NCBI GenBank assembly: GCA_037447655.1
Contig: JBBHKE010000053.1
Location: forward strand, 101,286 to 112,272
DNA length: 10,987 bases
From: Zygnema cylindricum
Lineage: Eukaryota > Streptophyta > Zygnematophyceae > Zygnematales > Zygnemataceae
Direction of reading: 5' to 3'
Positions 1 through 6,694 of this stretch are shown in pieces. A program made the position numbers and the translations under genes. Under the pieces are notes generated by a model, which saw only the letters and a program-made list of their open reading frames with translations, was not told the origin of the DNA and searched no databases. Numbering within the stretch: the first letter of the stretch is position 1; every line of letters begins with the position of its first letter.

Positions 1-8
1 CCAATAAA

Positions 9-11
<3 letters not shown>

Positions 12-39
<28 letters not shown>
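12..39. repeat. (AC)n microsatellite
   Basis: About fourteen uninterrupted AC dinucleotides follow a short A-run. This is an ordinary simple-sequence repeat and is probably length-polymorphic. Confidence 0.95.
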
Positions 40-40
40 C

Positions 41-711
41 ACTATTTTTTATGCAAAATTCTTGTGTTGGAAAAGGAAATTTTTTTATGTGTAAAAAATG
101 ATTGGCACACGGGTTTCACCTCTTAGCTTTTGGTTTCTTTTTACGATTGAATTTTGAATTTTTTTACTAGAATTCTTTTCAAAAGAAAAAATTATATTAA
201 CCACAATTGTGATTGTCGTTGCCGTTTTTCTTCAAGCCGCATGATTTTTTTTTTTACCTCAAAAGTTACAACAAGTTGTAATTATTGTTAGTTGTATAAT
301 ATCCCTGAGTAACTAATCAATTGTTAATTATTCAATCAACTGTTAATCAATTTATGTCGCAATATTGATATTCATTGATATCGAGAAAGGGGTGATGTCG
401 ATAATTATTGCTGCTATAATCGATATCACAATTATTGGCGTTGATTGACCCGTATTAACCCGATTTATGTACCCTTATTGCATGTTTTTGAAAAAGTTTA
501 CGAACATGTTATGTTTTTCCAAAATGTCCGAAACGTGCAAAAATTTTGAAACTTTTTGTACATGTTTTCAACAACGCTTTCGTAAATGCAAAAAACCCTT
601 TTTTTCTTCAATCAATGATATTGTTATTTTGCCATTGATTAATCATAATGATCGTGATTTCGGTACATTGCATCCATATATTGAATATTGGTCCTTTCAA
701 AAGTGTTTATT
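41..711. other. Gene-free AT-rich stretch
   Basis: I see no convincing gene here. The stretch has homopolymer T-runs and a few small inverted repeats, such as TTACAAC/GTTGTAA at 266-281. It also has several GATATC/ATCGAT-rich words between 360 and 430. A 108-codon open frame starts at 467, but its residues are dominated by F, C, K, N and I, as expected from AT-rich non-coding DNA, and its tail runs into the 43-bp tandem repeat. Confidence 0.6.
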
Positions 712-797
712 ATTGAATACGGGGAAACTTTCCCTTATATTAATATATAATATTATTGAATACCGGGATATCTTCCCCTACATTAATATATAAATCT
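712..797. repeat. 43-bp tandem duplication
   Basis: Two adjacent units begin ATTGAATAC at 712 and 755 and each ends in ATTAATATATA. They differ at several positions. A weaker, shorter relative (ATTGAATATTGG) begins near 680. Confidence 0.8.
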
Positions 798-799
798 AT

Positions 800-1590
800 T
801 TATTTAAAATTTTAATTCTTTCTTTGCTCATGATGGACAAGTGTCGAATTCTTATAGATTGAGATGACAGCCCAGGTTTAGACAAGCATGTCTGTTCCTT
901 GATGACATATGATATCGTAACTTTTCCGTTGTTTGTAATTTTTTTCTGTGGTTTACAACTTTCTCCTGTGGTTTATAACGGTTCTTTGTGAATGTTACCG
1001 TTGTGTTTCAGGTGATCAATGATTTGAGAAGGAAAGCACAATTTTTATTGTATGGTGAATAAACTTTTGACGATTTTCTTATTTAATGTTATTTTAAAAC
1101 AATCTATGCTTTTTACATTCCCATCTTTAATTTAAGTTTATGTGTTTTTTCTCACTTTCGAGTTTTTTATTTTTCATATTTTTCTGTTAGCATTTATAAT
1201 CTGTCCATTGTACCAATTAGGTGATCAATAAAAAATGCTCCATGTCTCTTAAATGTAAAATGCTTAATCTTCTCTTCTCCTATCTCTCCTTTTTATAATT
1301 TGTTGAAAAAAATATTCTCCTTAAAACACAATCAAACACAAGATTTGTTCGCTAGTTTTGTTTTGAATGTCGCCGTAGACTTCTCACTTGAGCTAGTATT
1401 TAACTTACCAATGTTTACAAATTAGACATTAGCAATCTAATTCTAATTATAAACATTTGTGGTTAAAAGTTTTTTTTTTGTTTGGAACATGGTCGACAAT
1501 GTTACATTAGTTTGTTTTTCTGTAAATGAATCAGAATGGACTCATTTTGTATTACATTAACATGCATACCATCAGCTCGTCCACACTAAT
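800..1590. other. Gene-free AT-rich stretch
   Basis: No gene, RNA or element is recognisable. Small repeated words occur (CTGTGGTTTA twice near 948-975, AGGTGATCAAT near 1011 and 1220), without larger structure. Open frames are short and of low-complexity composition. Confidence 0.55.
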
Positions 1591-1670
1591 ATGGGTGAAT
1601 GTGCTACGTCAAAAGTGACACTGTTGTCTTATGACTTGAGAAGTATGACTGAACACAAATTGCTAAAAAT

Positions 1671-1728
1671 ATGTCTATTATTTTATTTTATTTTGAGAGA
1701 CTCGAACTCTGACGTTAAGAGTAGACAT
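1671..1728 (-). pseudogene. tRNA T-arm-like (B-box) fragment with AAAAT tail
   Basis: Read on the minus strand, plus positions 1711 down to 1695 give CAGAGTTCGAGTCTCTC. This is a T-arm with four of five stem pairs and a standard TTCGAGT loop, which also matches a pol III B box. Just upstream on that strand is CTCTTAA, the same seven bases as a Lys(CTT) anticodon loop, but the flanking stem does not pair and most of the variable region is missing. Downstream comes an AAAAT-repeat tail. The block is bounded by ATGTCTA (1671-1677) and its complement TAGACAT (1722-1728). It could be tRNA or SINE debris. No A box or acceptor stem is visible, so it is not a working tRNA. Confidence 0.35.
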
Positions 1729-1769
1729 GTAGTACCATGTTGTGTACTTTCTGGGAAAAGTAATAAAAA

Positions 1770-1855
1770 CATTCGCTCGCTTAGCATGCGAGAGGTACGG
1801 GGATCGATACCCCGCATCTCCATTTTTATTCATTTCCATTCGCTCGCTTAGCATG
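1770..1855 (+). repeat. 19-nt direct repeat of the tRNA anticodon arm
   Basis: CATTCGCTCGCTTAGCATG occurs exactly at 1770-1788 and again at 1837-1855. The shared segment stops inside the tRNA-Ala anticodon arm, and the flanks differ on both sides. The second copy is not followed by a T-arm. Confidence 0.9.
1774..1822 (+). pseudogene. tRNA-Ala(AGC) 3' half, 5' half missing
   Basis: From 1774 the sequence reads as the anticodon arm (CTCGC, loop TTAGCAT with anticodon AGC, GCGAG), variable loop AGGTA, a perfectly paired T-arm (CGGGG / ATCGATA / CCCCG), the 3' acceptor strand CATCTCC and the discriminator A. From memory, this matches the 3' two-thirds of common eukaryotic tRNA-Ala(AGC). It is followed at once by TTTTT, a pol III stop. 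No 5' acceptor strand, D-arm or A box lies upstream, where the sequence is unrelated. The copy therefore starts at the base of the anticodon stem and should not make a tRNA. Its anticodon arm is repeated at 1837-1855. Confidence 0.8.
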
Positions 1856-1856
1856 A

Positions 1857-2041
1857 ACATACTTTTTTGGATTTGCACTATTCCATATTCATTGGGAGAC
1901 CGCCTATCGGAACTTTGGAATGTAAAAAATCTATCCATCGCAATCGTCGGATTTACAATTGACAAGTGTGCACGGAGAAACATGAATTTCGACCGTAAGA
2001 AAAAATGAACTCTAATAGCGGTACACGGTGTGATTTGTTCC
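1857..2041. mobile_element. Family I TIR element, copy A (left end missing or decayed)
   Basis: Blocks align in the same order with the copy at 3957-4145. Shared blocks are CATTgGGAGACCG near 1890, CGCAA(T/C)CGTC near 1940, GACAAGTGTGCACGGAGAAA around 1961-1981, and the right terminus TAATAGCGGTACACGGTGT. The left-end signature (CTCCGTACACACTTGTC) is absent or badly decayed; the sequence there abuts the duplicated tRNA anticodon arm. There is no coding capacity. The boundaries are estimates. Confidence 0.5.
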
Positions 2042-2203
2042 ATAAGTTTAGGTGAGAACTACAGTGTTCGCCTTTTATTCTTTTTTTGCTATTTTCGCCT
2101 CTTTGTAACTTCTAGTGTTGTGTATCGGCAGGGTTTTGCCGATAATCAATATGTACCTTTTTTTGGCTTGCTGATAATCGATATATTGGCACGATATATT
2201 GAC

Positions 2204-2263
2204 ACCGGTGTTATCGCCGATAAAAAACCGATAATATCGGTTTTTTATTGCGATAACACCGGT
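2204..2263. repeat. 60-bp near-perfect palindrome
   Basis: The left arm (2204-2232, starting ACCGGTGTTATCG) and right arm (2236-2263, ending CGATAACACCGGT) are complementary apart from one indel and one adjacent mismatch, with a 3-nt centre. It would form a long hairpin or cruciform inside the family II element. Confidence 0.85.
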
Positions 2264-2390
2264 TCCGATAACTATCGGCGATAATTGTACTTTTAGTACC
2301 GTAAGGAAGTACCATTTATTCCTTCGTAATGAACTGTCGTAATTCCGTTACACATCCTACGGAATTGATTGTTACACGTGGCATGCCACG

Positions 2391-2680
2391 CTATATACAA
2401 TGAAAAATATAATACGGTATATTATAAAGTACTATTATATAGCGTACTATAATTTTTCCATTTATCGACGATAAGGAATTTGTTGGTCTCGGAGCGATAT
2501 ATCTGGAACCCTGAACGTTCGATAATTGATAACTATATATACGGTGAAAAATATAACACGGTATATTATAAAGTACTATTATATAGCGTACCATAATTTT
2601 TTCACTCATCGACGATAAGTAATTTGTTGGTCTCGGAGCGATATATCGGGAACCCTGACCGTTCGATAATTGATAACTAA
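2391..2680. repeat. 144-bp tandem duplication inside the family II element
   Basis: Two head-to-tail units begin at CTATATA (about 2391 and 2533). GAAAAATATAA falls at 2402 and 2546, giving a period of 144. Both units carry the sequence around TTTGTTGGTCTCGGAGCG and end in CGATAATTGATAACTA. They differ at only a few positions, so the duplication is fairly recent. Confidence 0.9.
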
Positions 2681-2903
2681 CGGTATCAGTGTTATCGCGA
2701 TAAATTTATTGCCGACACACAACACTAAGTCTTCGATTGTACAAATTTCTCGTGTGCAACCTACAAAAGTACAAGATGTGTAAATTTTAAAACCAAACAA
2801 TAGAAATTTTCGGTTTCGTAAGCAGACTTATGGTATGGAGGCCCAAAACGACAAAACGTCAAGATAATGAAAAAGGGAGGATAAAATGGCTCCCACCTAA
2901 GTT

Positions 2904-2945
2904 ATGAGCGAAAAAAATTGGAAACGGTGTATATTACTATGACGT
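2904..2945. mobile_element. Possible family I right-end remnant (copy D)
   Basis: GCGAAAAAAATT followed by ACGGTGTATATT resembles the right terminus of copy B (GAGAAAAAATTA then ACGGTGTACATT) with an internal gap. It lies directly before the left end of copy B and in opposite orientation to it, so TACACCG of copy B and CGGTGTA here form an inverted pair. The similarity is short. Confidence 0.3.
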
Positions 2946-3135
2946 AATAGTACGAGTACTATATGCGAACTACACCGTGAATCGCTATTAGGGTACTTTC
3001 GCATGTGTTAAAGTTACAGTTATTTTTTGTCGTTTTCCTCCATAACTTAGAAAAAAACGAGACAATCCGCAGCCGTACCAAAATATTGAAATTACCACCG
3101 TACAAGTTGCGTTACCTTGAAACTTTATATGTATT

Positions 3136-3179
3136 GCAGTTTGTCGTCTAGCGTGATGCAATTTGTCGTCTAGCGCATT
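3136..3179. repeat. 2 x 22-bp subterminal tandem repeat
   Basis: Units at 3136-3157 and 3158-3179 share GTCGTCTAGCG and differ at three positions. The reverse complement (GCTAGACGACAAA) resembles the 27-bp units in the opposite arm of the same element. Confidence 0.85.
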
Positions 3180-3214
3180 TCGACCCACTTTCACGTCGTT
3201 CCAGCTCATGTTCA

Positions 3215-3258
3215 AACTTTACATAAAATCACCTCATGAGGTGATTTTATGTAAAGTT
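3215..3258. repeat. 44-bp perfect palindrome
   Basis: Two 22-bp arms meet without a spacer at 3236/3237 (TCACCTCA/TGAGGTGA) and match at every position. Weaker complementarity continues outside (CTCATG on the left, CATGAG on the right). Confidence 0.95.
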
Positions 3259-3424
3259 CCATGAGGCGAGCGAATAGGCAGATGTTGTCGCACGTGTCAG
3301 AAGTTTTTGACAATTTTTGTGCGTGGAGTACAAAAAAAAAAACCCACTGCACGTTTCCAGCCTGTGCGTGACTTTTTTCCGTGCGCTTTTTTCCGTACAG
3401 TGGTCGTGGAGTGGGTCTCAACCA

Positions 3425-3455
3425 ACGGACGCCATTTCGCAAAAGCGAAGTCCGT
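3425..3455. repeat. Bulged hairpin
   Basis: ACGGAC pairs with GTCCGT and TTCGC with GCGAA around an AAAA loop, with a 5-nt bulge in the left arm. It lies in the central, slightly GC-richer part of the family III element. Confidence 0.6.
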
Positions 3456-3462
3456 GAAATCG

Positions 3463-3484
3463 CCTCTCTCTCTCTCCCTCTCCC
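3463..3484. repeat. (CT)n microsatellite
   Basis: A short polypyrimidine CT repeat interrupted by CC steps. Confidence 0.85.
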
Positions 3485-3660
3485 ATTACCGAGTCTATCT
3501 CACGATTCTTGCAATGAAAAACGTCAATAATGGTATCAAATGAAATATCTCTAAAAACGATTTCTTTTGACTATCTTTGGGCGTATTTTGATAGCAAGTA
3601 GAGTGAGAAAAAACTAAAAAACAAAATCGGGAAACCATGGGGGAAAATTTTAGAATTTGT

Positions 3661-3848
3661 GACGTCGACGCTGTCATAATTTGAGCGTGACGTCAAAATG
3701 TCACAAACCCTAGACATCTACAATGTCACAAGTAGCTAGACGTCTACAACCGTCGCTATTTTGTAAACGTCATCAATTGTCGCGAGTTTTGTAATCGTCT
3801 ACAAGCGTCACAAATTACACCCACGTCTACATCCGTCACAATCTAAAG
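3661..3848. repeat. Seven degenerate ~27-bp tandem units
   Basis: A GACGTC-like head followed by a CGTCACAA-like second half starts at 3661, 3689, 3713, 3739, 3766, 3794 and 3822, giving steps of 28, 24, 26, 27, 28 and 28 bp. Typical heads are GACGTCTACAA and GACATCTACAA. The units are too diverged to be a recent slippage product. They occupy the subterminal right arm of the family III element. Confidence 0.8.
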
Positions 3849-4146
3849 TAAAGATTTCATTTTTTAACATACGAATGCTCTGAAAGTAGTACGGAGAATC
3901 TTCGCTAAAAACAAAGTTACAAGACTAAAGTTTCAGTTACATGCGACAGTACCCTAAGTGTTAATGTTTTTTTTGCAACTTATAATAGATTTTCTCCGTA
4001 CACACTTGTCTGATTTTCATTTGAGACCGTGGAAGCTGGGGAATCTTACCTTTCAACGCAACCGTCAGATCCACAATCCGACAAGTGCGTACGGAGAAAA
4101 AATTATTGACAGTAATAGCGATACACGGTGTACATTGCTGTACCCT

Positions 4147-4228
4147 TAATTTACGGGGTAATTTACAGTAAATCTACAGTACGCGCGGGTACCGTACGCG
4201 TAATTTACGGGGTAATAGTAGATTACCT
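4147..4228. repeat. Direct 16-bp repeats in a small GC-rich block
   Basis: TAATTTACGGGGTAAT occurs exactly at 4147-4162 and 4201-4216, around a core with GTACGCG twice and GGTACC. The outer words GGTAATTTAC and GTAGATTACC are roughly inverted. It may be a tiny TIR remnant next to the right end of copy B. Confidence 0.55.
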
Positions 4229-4229
4229 T

Positions 4230-5400
4230 TTCCAGTTAATTTTCGCGCAATAAACCTATGTGAAGTGTTTGAATTATAAGTGCACGGCGGCATGCAAACA
4301 AAATATTTTTGTTTTCAAAAACCTTTGCAGCGCCGGCAGCTTAGGGCTTTATAAAAACCATACAAAGTTCGCATGTAAATATCTTGACTATCCTCGTCTT
4401 TTCTCTTTAACTTATTTTTTTATTCTTCCTTTGGCTATTTAAATCAAAGCGAAGTGGTTGTTCCTCTCCAGACATTGAAAGGAGGGGAAGGACAAGGCGT
4501 AATAAAGAATCGAAAAAGCATAAAATATCTTTAACCACAAATTCCCAAAAAATATACCATGGTGTTAGGTCCCTGTTCTGGACATCAAGGAGGTTTAGAT
4601 AATGGAGGTAAAATTTCAAAAAACTTGCCTTTTAGTGGTTTAAGGGTTTAGTGTTGTGTTAAGATCATAATGAGAGAAAAAATGTTTCTCTCTTCTATTT
4701 AGCAAGTATTAATGTTTGTGTGAGTCACTAGATATAATTTTTTTTTGAAAACATATTAATAATCACACACTTAGCAAAGTCACATCACATGTAATTGTTA
4801 AAGCTATTTTCACCTCGTTTAGCTACGTTTGTGTCCTACTCTCCTGAACACGTTTACCCAAATGTTTCTTTCACGTTTGTTCCTCTTCTTCACTTATTTT
4901 CTTTACGTTTTTTTCTTACTTTTCGCACTTTTTGTACAGTTCGAACTGCGTCTGTTTCCGTATAGTTCTGTTCTATGCCTAATAAGTCAAATTCGTAACG
5001 CCCTTGCCGATGGTACCTTGACTAGATTAGCCTTCTCTAATTTAGATTAGATTAATTATTCTTGCTCATTGCCTCTTCGGCGACGCAGCATTTAGTGAGC
5101 ACATTTTCTCCACAGTTGTGCACCTTTTTCCACAGTAATTAGCACTATGAGAACTTGTATATAGCTTACTCTTCGAATTGAAGGGTCATTTAATACAGTA
5201 TCAGAATGGGTGCTCACTTTCATCCGTCGCATTCGTATCTGATTTTGATTCATTATCCGTCACGTCACGGCTTATGGTGCACTTGAGGTTCCTCCTCAGG
5301 TTCCACATAATAAGATCAAATATTAATTACTACTCAAACTTCTTGGGTGTTTGGCAGCTTTTTTCTTCGTAAATGACCTGTTTTACAACGTAATCCATGA
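4230..5400. other. Gene-free stretch
   Basis: I find no supported gene. ORFs here are short and rich in F and L (for example 4829-5050), as expected of T-rich DNA. A 30-codon frame in a good ATG context (ACCATGG, 4559-4651) has no recognisable content. An isolated AGTGTTGTGT near 4650 resembles the family II terminus without a partner. Confidence 0.5.
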
Positions 5401-5419
5401 ATGATTTAGAATAAAAGAG

Positions 5420-5426
5420 TATAAAA
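5420..5426 (+). promoter_or_regulatory. TATA-box-like motif
   Basis: TATAAAA lies about 115 bp upstream of the ATG at 5539. That spacing suits a short 5' UTR for the spliced gene model. The motif alone is weak evidence in AT-rich DNA. Confidence 0.35.
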
Positions 5427-5538
5427 TAAAATAAAAATATTGTTGACTATTATCTTGTCGATACATGAACATTAAAGGTTTTCCATTGAGATTAATAACC
5501 TACTCAAAATTATTTTTATAACATTCTTTCAGGAACAA

Positions 5539-6207
5539 ATGGATAGCTTCATTGAAGTTAAGTATCAATGATGGGTGTTGTTTTTTAGCAATTCCTTGCA
5601 TCATTCTTTTGCCTTTCATCTCTTTTCCACCTTGTCTAACTTTTACCCTTTCCTTTTTCTTATTACTTGCGTATACTTTTCAATTATGGTGTTGCCAACC
5701 ACTGGATTCTTTGTGGGTTTAGTTTGTGCTGGTCCAGGAACGTTTTTATTTAGCGAAATGGGGACACCCACTTTCAAAGCTTTTTCTGAAACTGCCGACA
5801 GGTGGCGAGCAGTTTCTAAGGGTCTTAACTTTGAAGGCGTTTGTAAAAACGAAACCTGTTTAGCACACAAACAAAAAGTTATCATAAACCCTCCCAAAGG
5901 CTTTGGAGAGTTTGACATTGCGTACGCTACAAGCGAACTACGCTGTCCAGAGTGTGGTGAAATCTGCAGTGATGTGACGGGATGTAGCGTTTATATGTGC
6001 CAATGGACCTATGAGGGTTTAGTGTATATTAATGCAAATGTGACAGCTAAAGGTGGATGGTATGTCTCGGACAATACGACACAACTGAGAAAGGGGAGGG
6101 GAGTAGCATCTCGGACTGATGGGGATTACGAGTTCAGCGGAGGGCTTGATGTATGGCGTTACTTGAGGATGAAAATTGATCCGCTTCCATTTTTTTACAA
6201 CTTGTAA
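5539..6207 (+). CDS. Cysteine-rich conserved eukaryotic protein, two exons
   Basis: I propose exon 1 at 5539-5561 (ATG in CAAATGG; MDSFIEV plus AA), an intron at 5562-5753, and exon 2 at 5754-6207 ending in TAA, giving 158 residues. The junction codon AA|C keeps frame and gives MDSFIEVNEMGT. From memory, this fits a family whose members open with an F(V/I)(D/E)V segment, then FS..A..WR, then GLN(F/L)EG.C. Visible here are FSETADRWR, GLNFEGVCKNETC (C-x4-C), GFGEFDI, LRCPECGEIC (C-x2-C) and CSVYMCQW (C-x4-C), a pattern suggesting zinc binding. A W near the C-terminus (DVWRYLRM) also fits. Members are often fused to ubiquitin-like or other domains; this one is stand-alone. The function is unknown to me. 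Exon 2 is well supported, the splice model less so. The alternative start at 5686 would give a hydrophobic, T-rich-encoded N-terminus, which I think is artefactual. Confidence 0.75.
5562..5753 (+). other. Predicted intron of the cysteine-rich gene
   Basis: The donor is AA|GTATCA and the acceptor TTTTTATTTAG|C. The 192-nt interval is strongly T/pyrimidine-rich. It happens to stay open in the downstream frame from 5572, which makes a misleading F/L/S-rich extension with only a GTG at 5575. CTAAC at 5636 is a possible branch site, though it is distant from the acceptor. Confidence 0.6.
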
Positions 6208-6210
6208 GCA

Positions 6211-6240
6211 TTGAAGGCTCTTGAAGGCTCTTGAAGGCTA
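6211..6240. repeat. 3 x 10-bp tandem repeat after the stop codon
   Basis: TTGAAGGCTC, TTGAAGGCTC and TTGAAGGCTA run head-to-tail, starting four bases past the TAA of the cysteine-rich gene. Confidence 0.95.
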
Positions 6241-6345
6241 TTTGAACGCTAAAAGGGGTTCCGAAAGCGATTATGCGCGCATTTACAAGTAACTGTTGTT
6301 GTTTCAAAGATGTGGGACGTGCTTTTGTTACTAATATATGTGTGA

Positions 6346-6608
6346 TATTGACTACTACGAAAATACTAGGTGGAGGTTTCGATAGTAAAGCCGCTGTGTA
6401 AAAAATAGACTTAATATTGACAATTTTTTGTGCAAAAGTGTGGTGAAATGCTTAGCTATTTCAAGTACCTCAGTATTGACTACTAAGAAAATATCGGGTG
6501 CGGATGTTGATGGGTGGGGGTGTCGATAGTATTATCGTTGTGTAAAGATTAGACTTATATTGACTAGTTTTGTAAAACTGTGGTGAAATGTTTAGCTATG
6601 TCTAAGGA
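6346..6608. repeat. Diverged 128-bp tandem duplication
   Basis: TATTGACTACTA begins at 6346 and 6474. Both units then share GAAAATA, GTCGATAGTA-like, TGTGTAAA, ATAGACTTA/TTAGACTTA and GTGGTGAAATG(C/T)TTAGCTAT in order. There are many substitutions and small indels. It lies in the likely 3' UTR of the cysteine-rich gene, and no coding frame is conserved. Confidence 0.85.
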
Positions 6609-6688
6609 TCTCAATTCACTTGTAAGGCGTGCAGTGCACTTTTTAGAATGTTTGTGTTTGATTTCTTGTGGAAGAACTATTTTGTGTC

Positions 6689-6694
6689 AATAAA
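6689..6694 (+). terminator. Possible poly(A) signal
   Basis: AATAAA is followed about 10-20 nt later by a T/GT-rich tract (TGTATATTTTGTTTTG). It is the best candidate 3' end for the cysteine-rich gene and would imply a 3' UTR of roughly 500 nt holding both tandem repeats. Confidence 0.35.

Larger units (their letters stand above)
2114..2726. mobile_element. Family II TIR element, palindrome-rich, non-autonomous
   Basis: The ends AGTGTTGTGTATCGGC (2114-2129) and the complement of AGTGTTGTGTGTCGGC (2711-2726) match at 15 of 16 positions. Counting TA as the target duplication (2113-2114 and 2726-2727), the element is GTGTTGTG...CACAACAC, 2115-2725, 611 bp. TA duplication is typical of Tc1/mariner-type transposition, but that assignment is inference. 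The interior is full of CGATAA/TTATCG words, a 60-bp near-palindrome, smaller hairpins (AATTCCGT/ACGGAATT at 2341-2366; a perfect 14-bp palindrome at 2377-2390) and a 144-bp tandem duplication. I see no transposase. A minimal relative lies at 8435-8481. Confidence 0.7.
2991..3954. mobile_element. Family III TIR element nested in family I
   Basis: The ends TTAGGGTACTTTCGCATGT (2988-3006) and the complement of TTAGGGTACTGTCGCATGT (3939-3957) agree at 18 of 19 positions. The outermost TA (2989-2990 and 3955-3956) behaves as a target duplication. Deleting the element with one TA restores CGCTATTAAGTGTTAAT, the counterpart of CGCTATAAGTGTTAAT in the uninterrupted copy at 7056. The left arm carries two 22-bp repeats and a 44-bp palindrome. 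The right arm carries seven degenerate units of about 27 bp with an inverted relative of the same motif. The middle (3260-3660) is somewhat more GC-rich but encodes nothing recognisable. It is non-autonomous. Confidence 0.75.
2954..4145. mobile_element. Family I TIR element, copy B, split by family III
   Basis: The left end (2954-2990, containing TACACCGTGAATCGCTAT) pairs with the complement of the right end (ATAGCGATACACGGTGTA then GTACCC at 4140-4145). Nearer the middle, TTCTCCGTACACACTTGTC (from 3992) pairs with GACAAGTGCGTACGGAGAA (4080-4098). Without the inserted 964-bp element the copy is about 225 bp. That agrees with the third copy at 7041-7295 once its 33-bp duplication is removed. 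No open frame of interest is present. It is a MITE-like element mobilised, if at all, by a transposase encoded elsewhere. Confidence 0.65.

Noticed and set aside
467-793. 108-codon plus-strand open frame
   Set aside because: F/C/K/N/I-rich composition typical of AT-rich spacer, no recognisable domain, and its end runs through the 43-bp tandem repeat.
1774-1855. Permuted (3' half before 5' half) tRNA gene
   Set aside because: The downstream 19-nt repeat has the anticodon arm, but no D-arm or 5' acceptor strand precedes it, so no complete tRNA could be assembled.
2391-2800. Minus-strand frames over the 144-bp repeat
   Set aside because: They are translations of palindromic transposon sequence, and the peptide repetition simply reflects the DNA duplication.
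3661-3848. CRISPR-like array
   Set aside because: The units are degenerate and contiguous with no unique spacers, and they sit in the arm of a TIR element in a eukaryotic context.
4559-4651. 30-codon frame in a good ATG context
   Set aside because: Too short, no recognisable residues, and no promoter or splice partner that I can support.
5575-5685. Signal peptide or membrane segment at the N-terminus of the cysteine-rich protein
   Set aside because: The frame starts at GTG, not ATG, and the hydrophobicity comes from a T-rich tract that is better explained as an intron.
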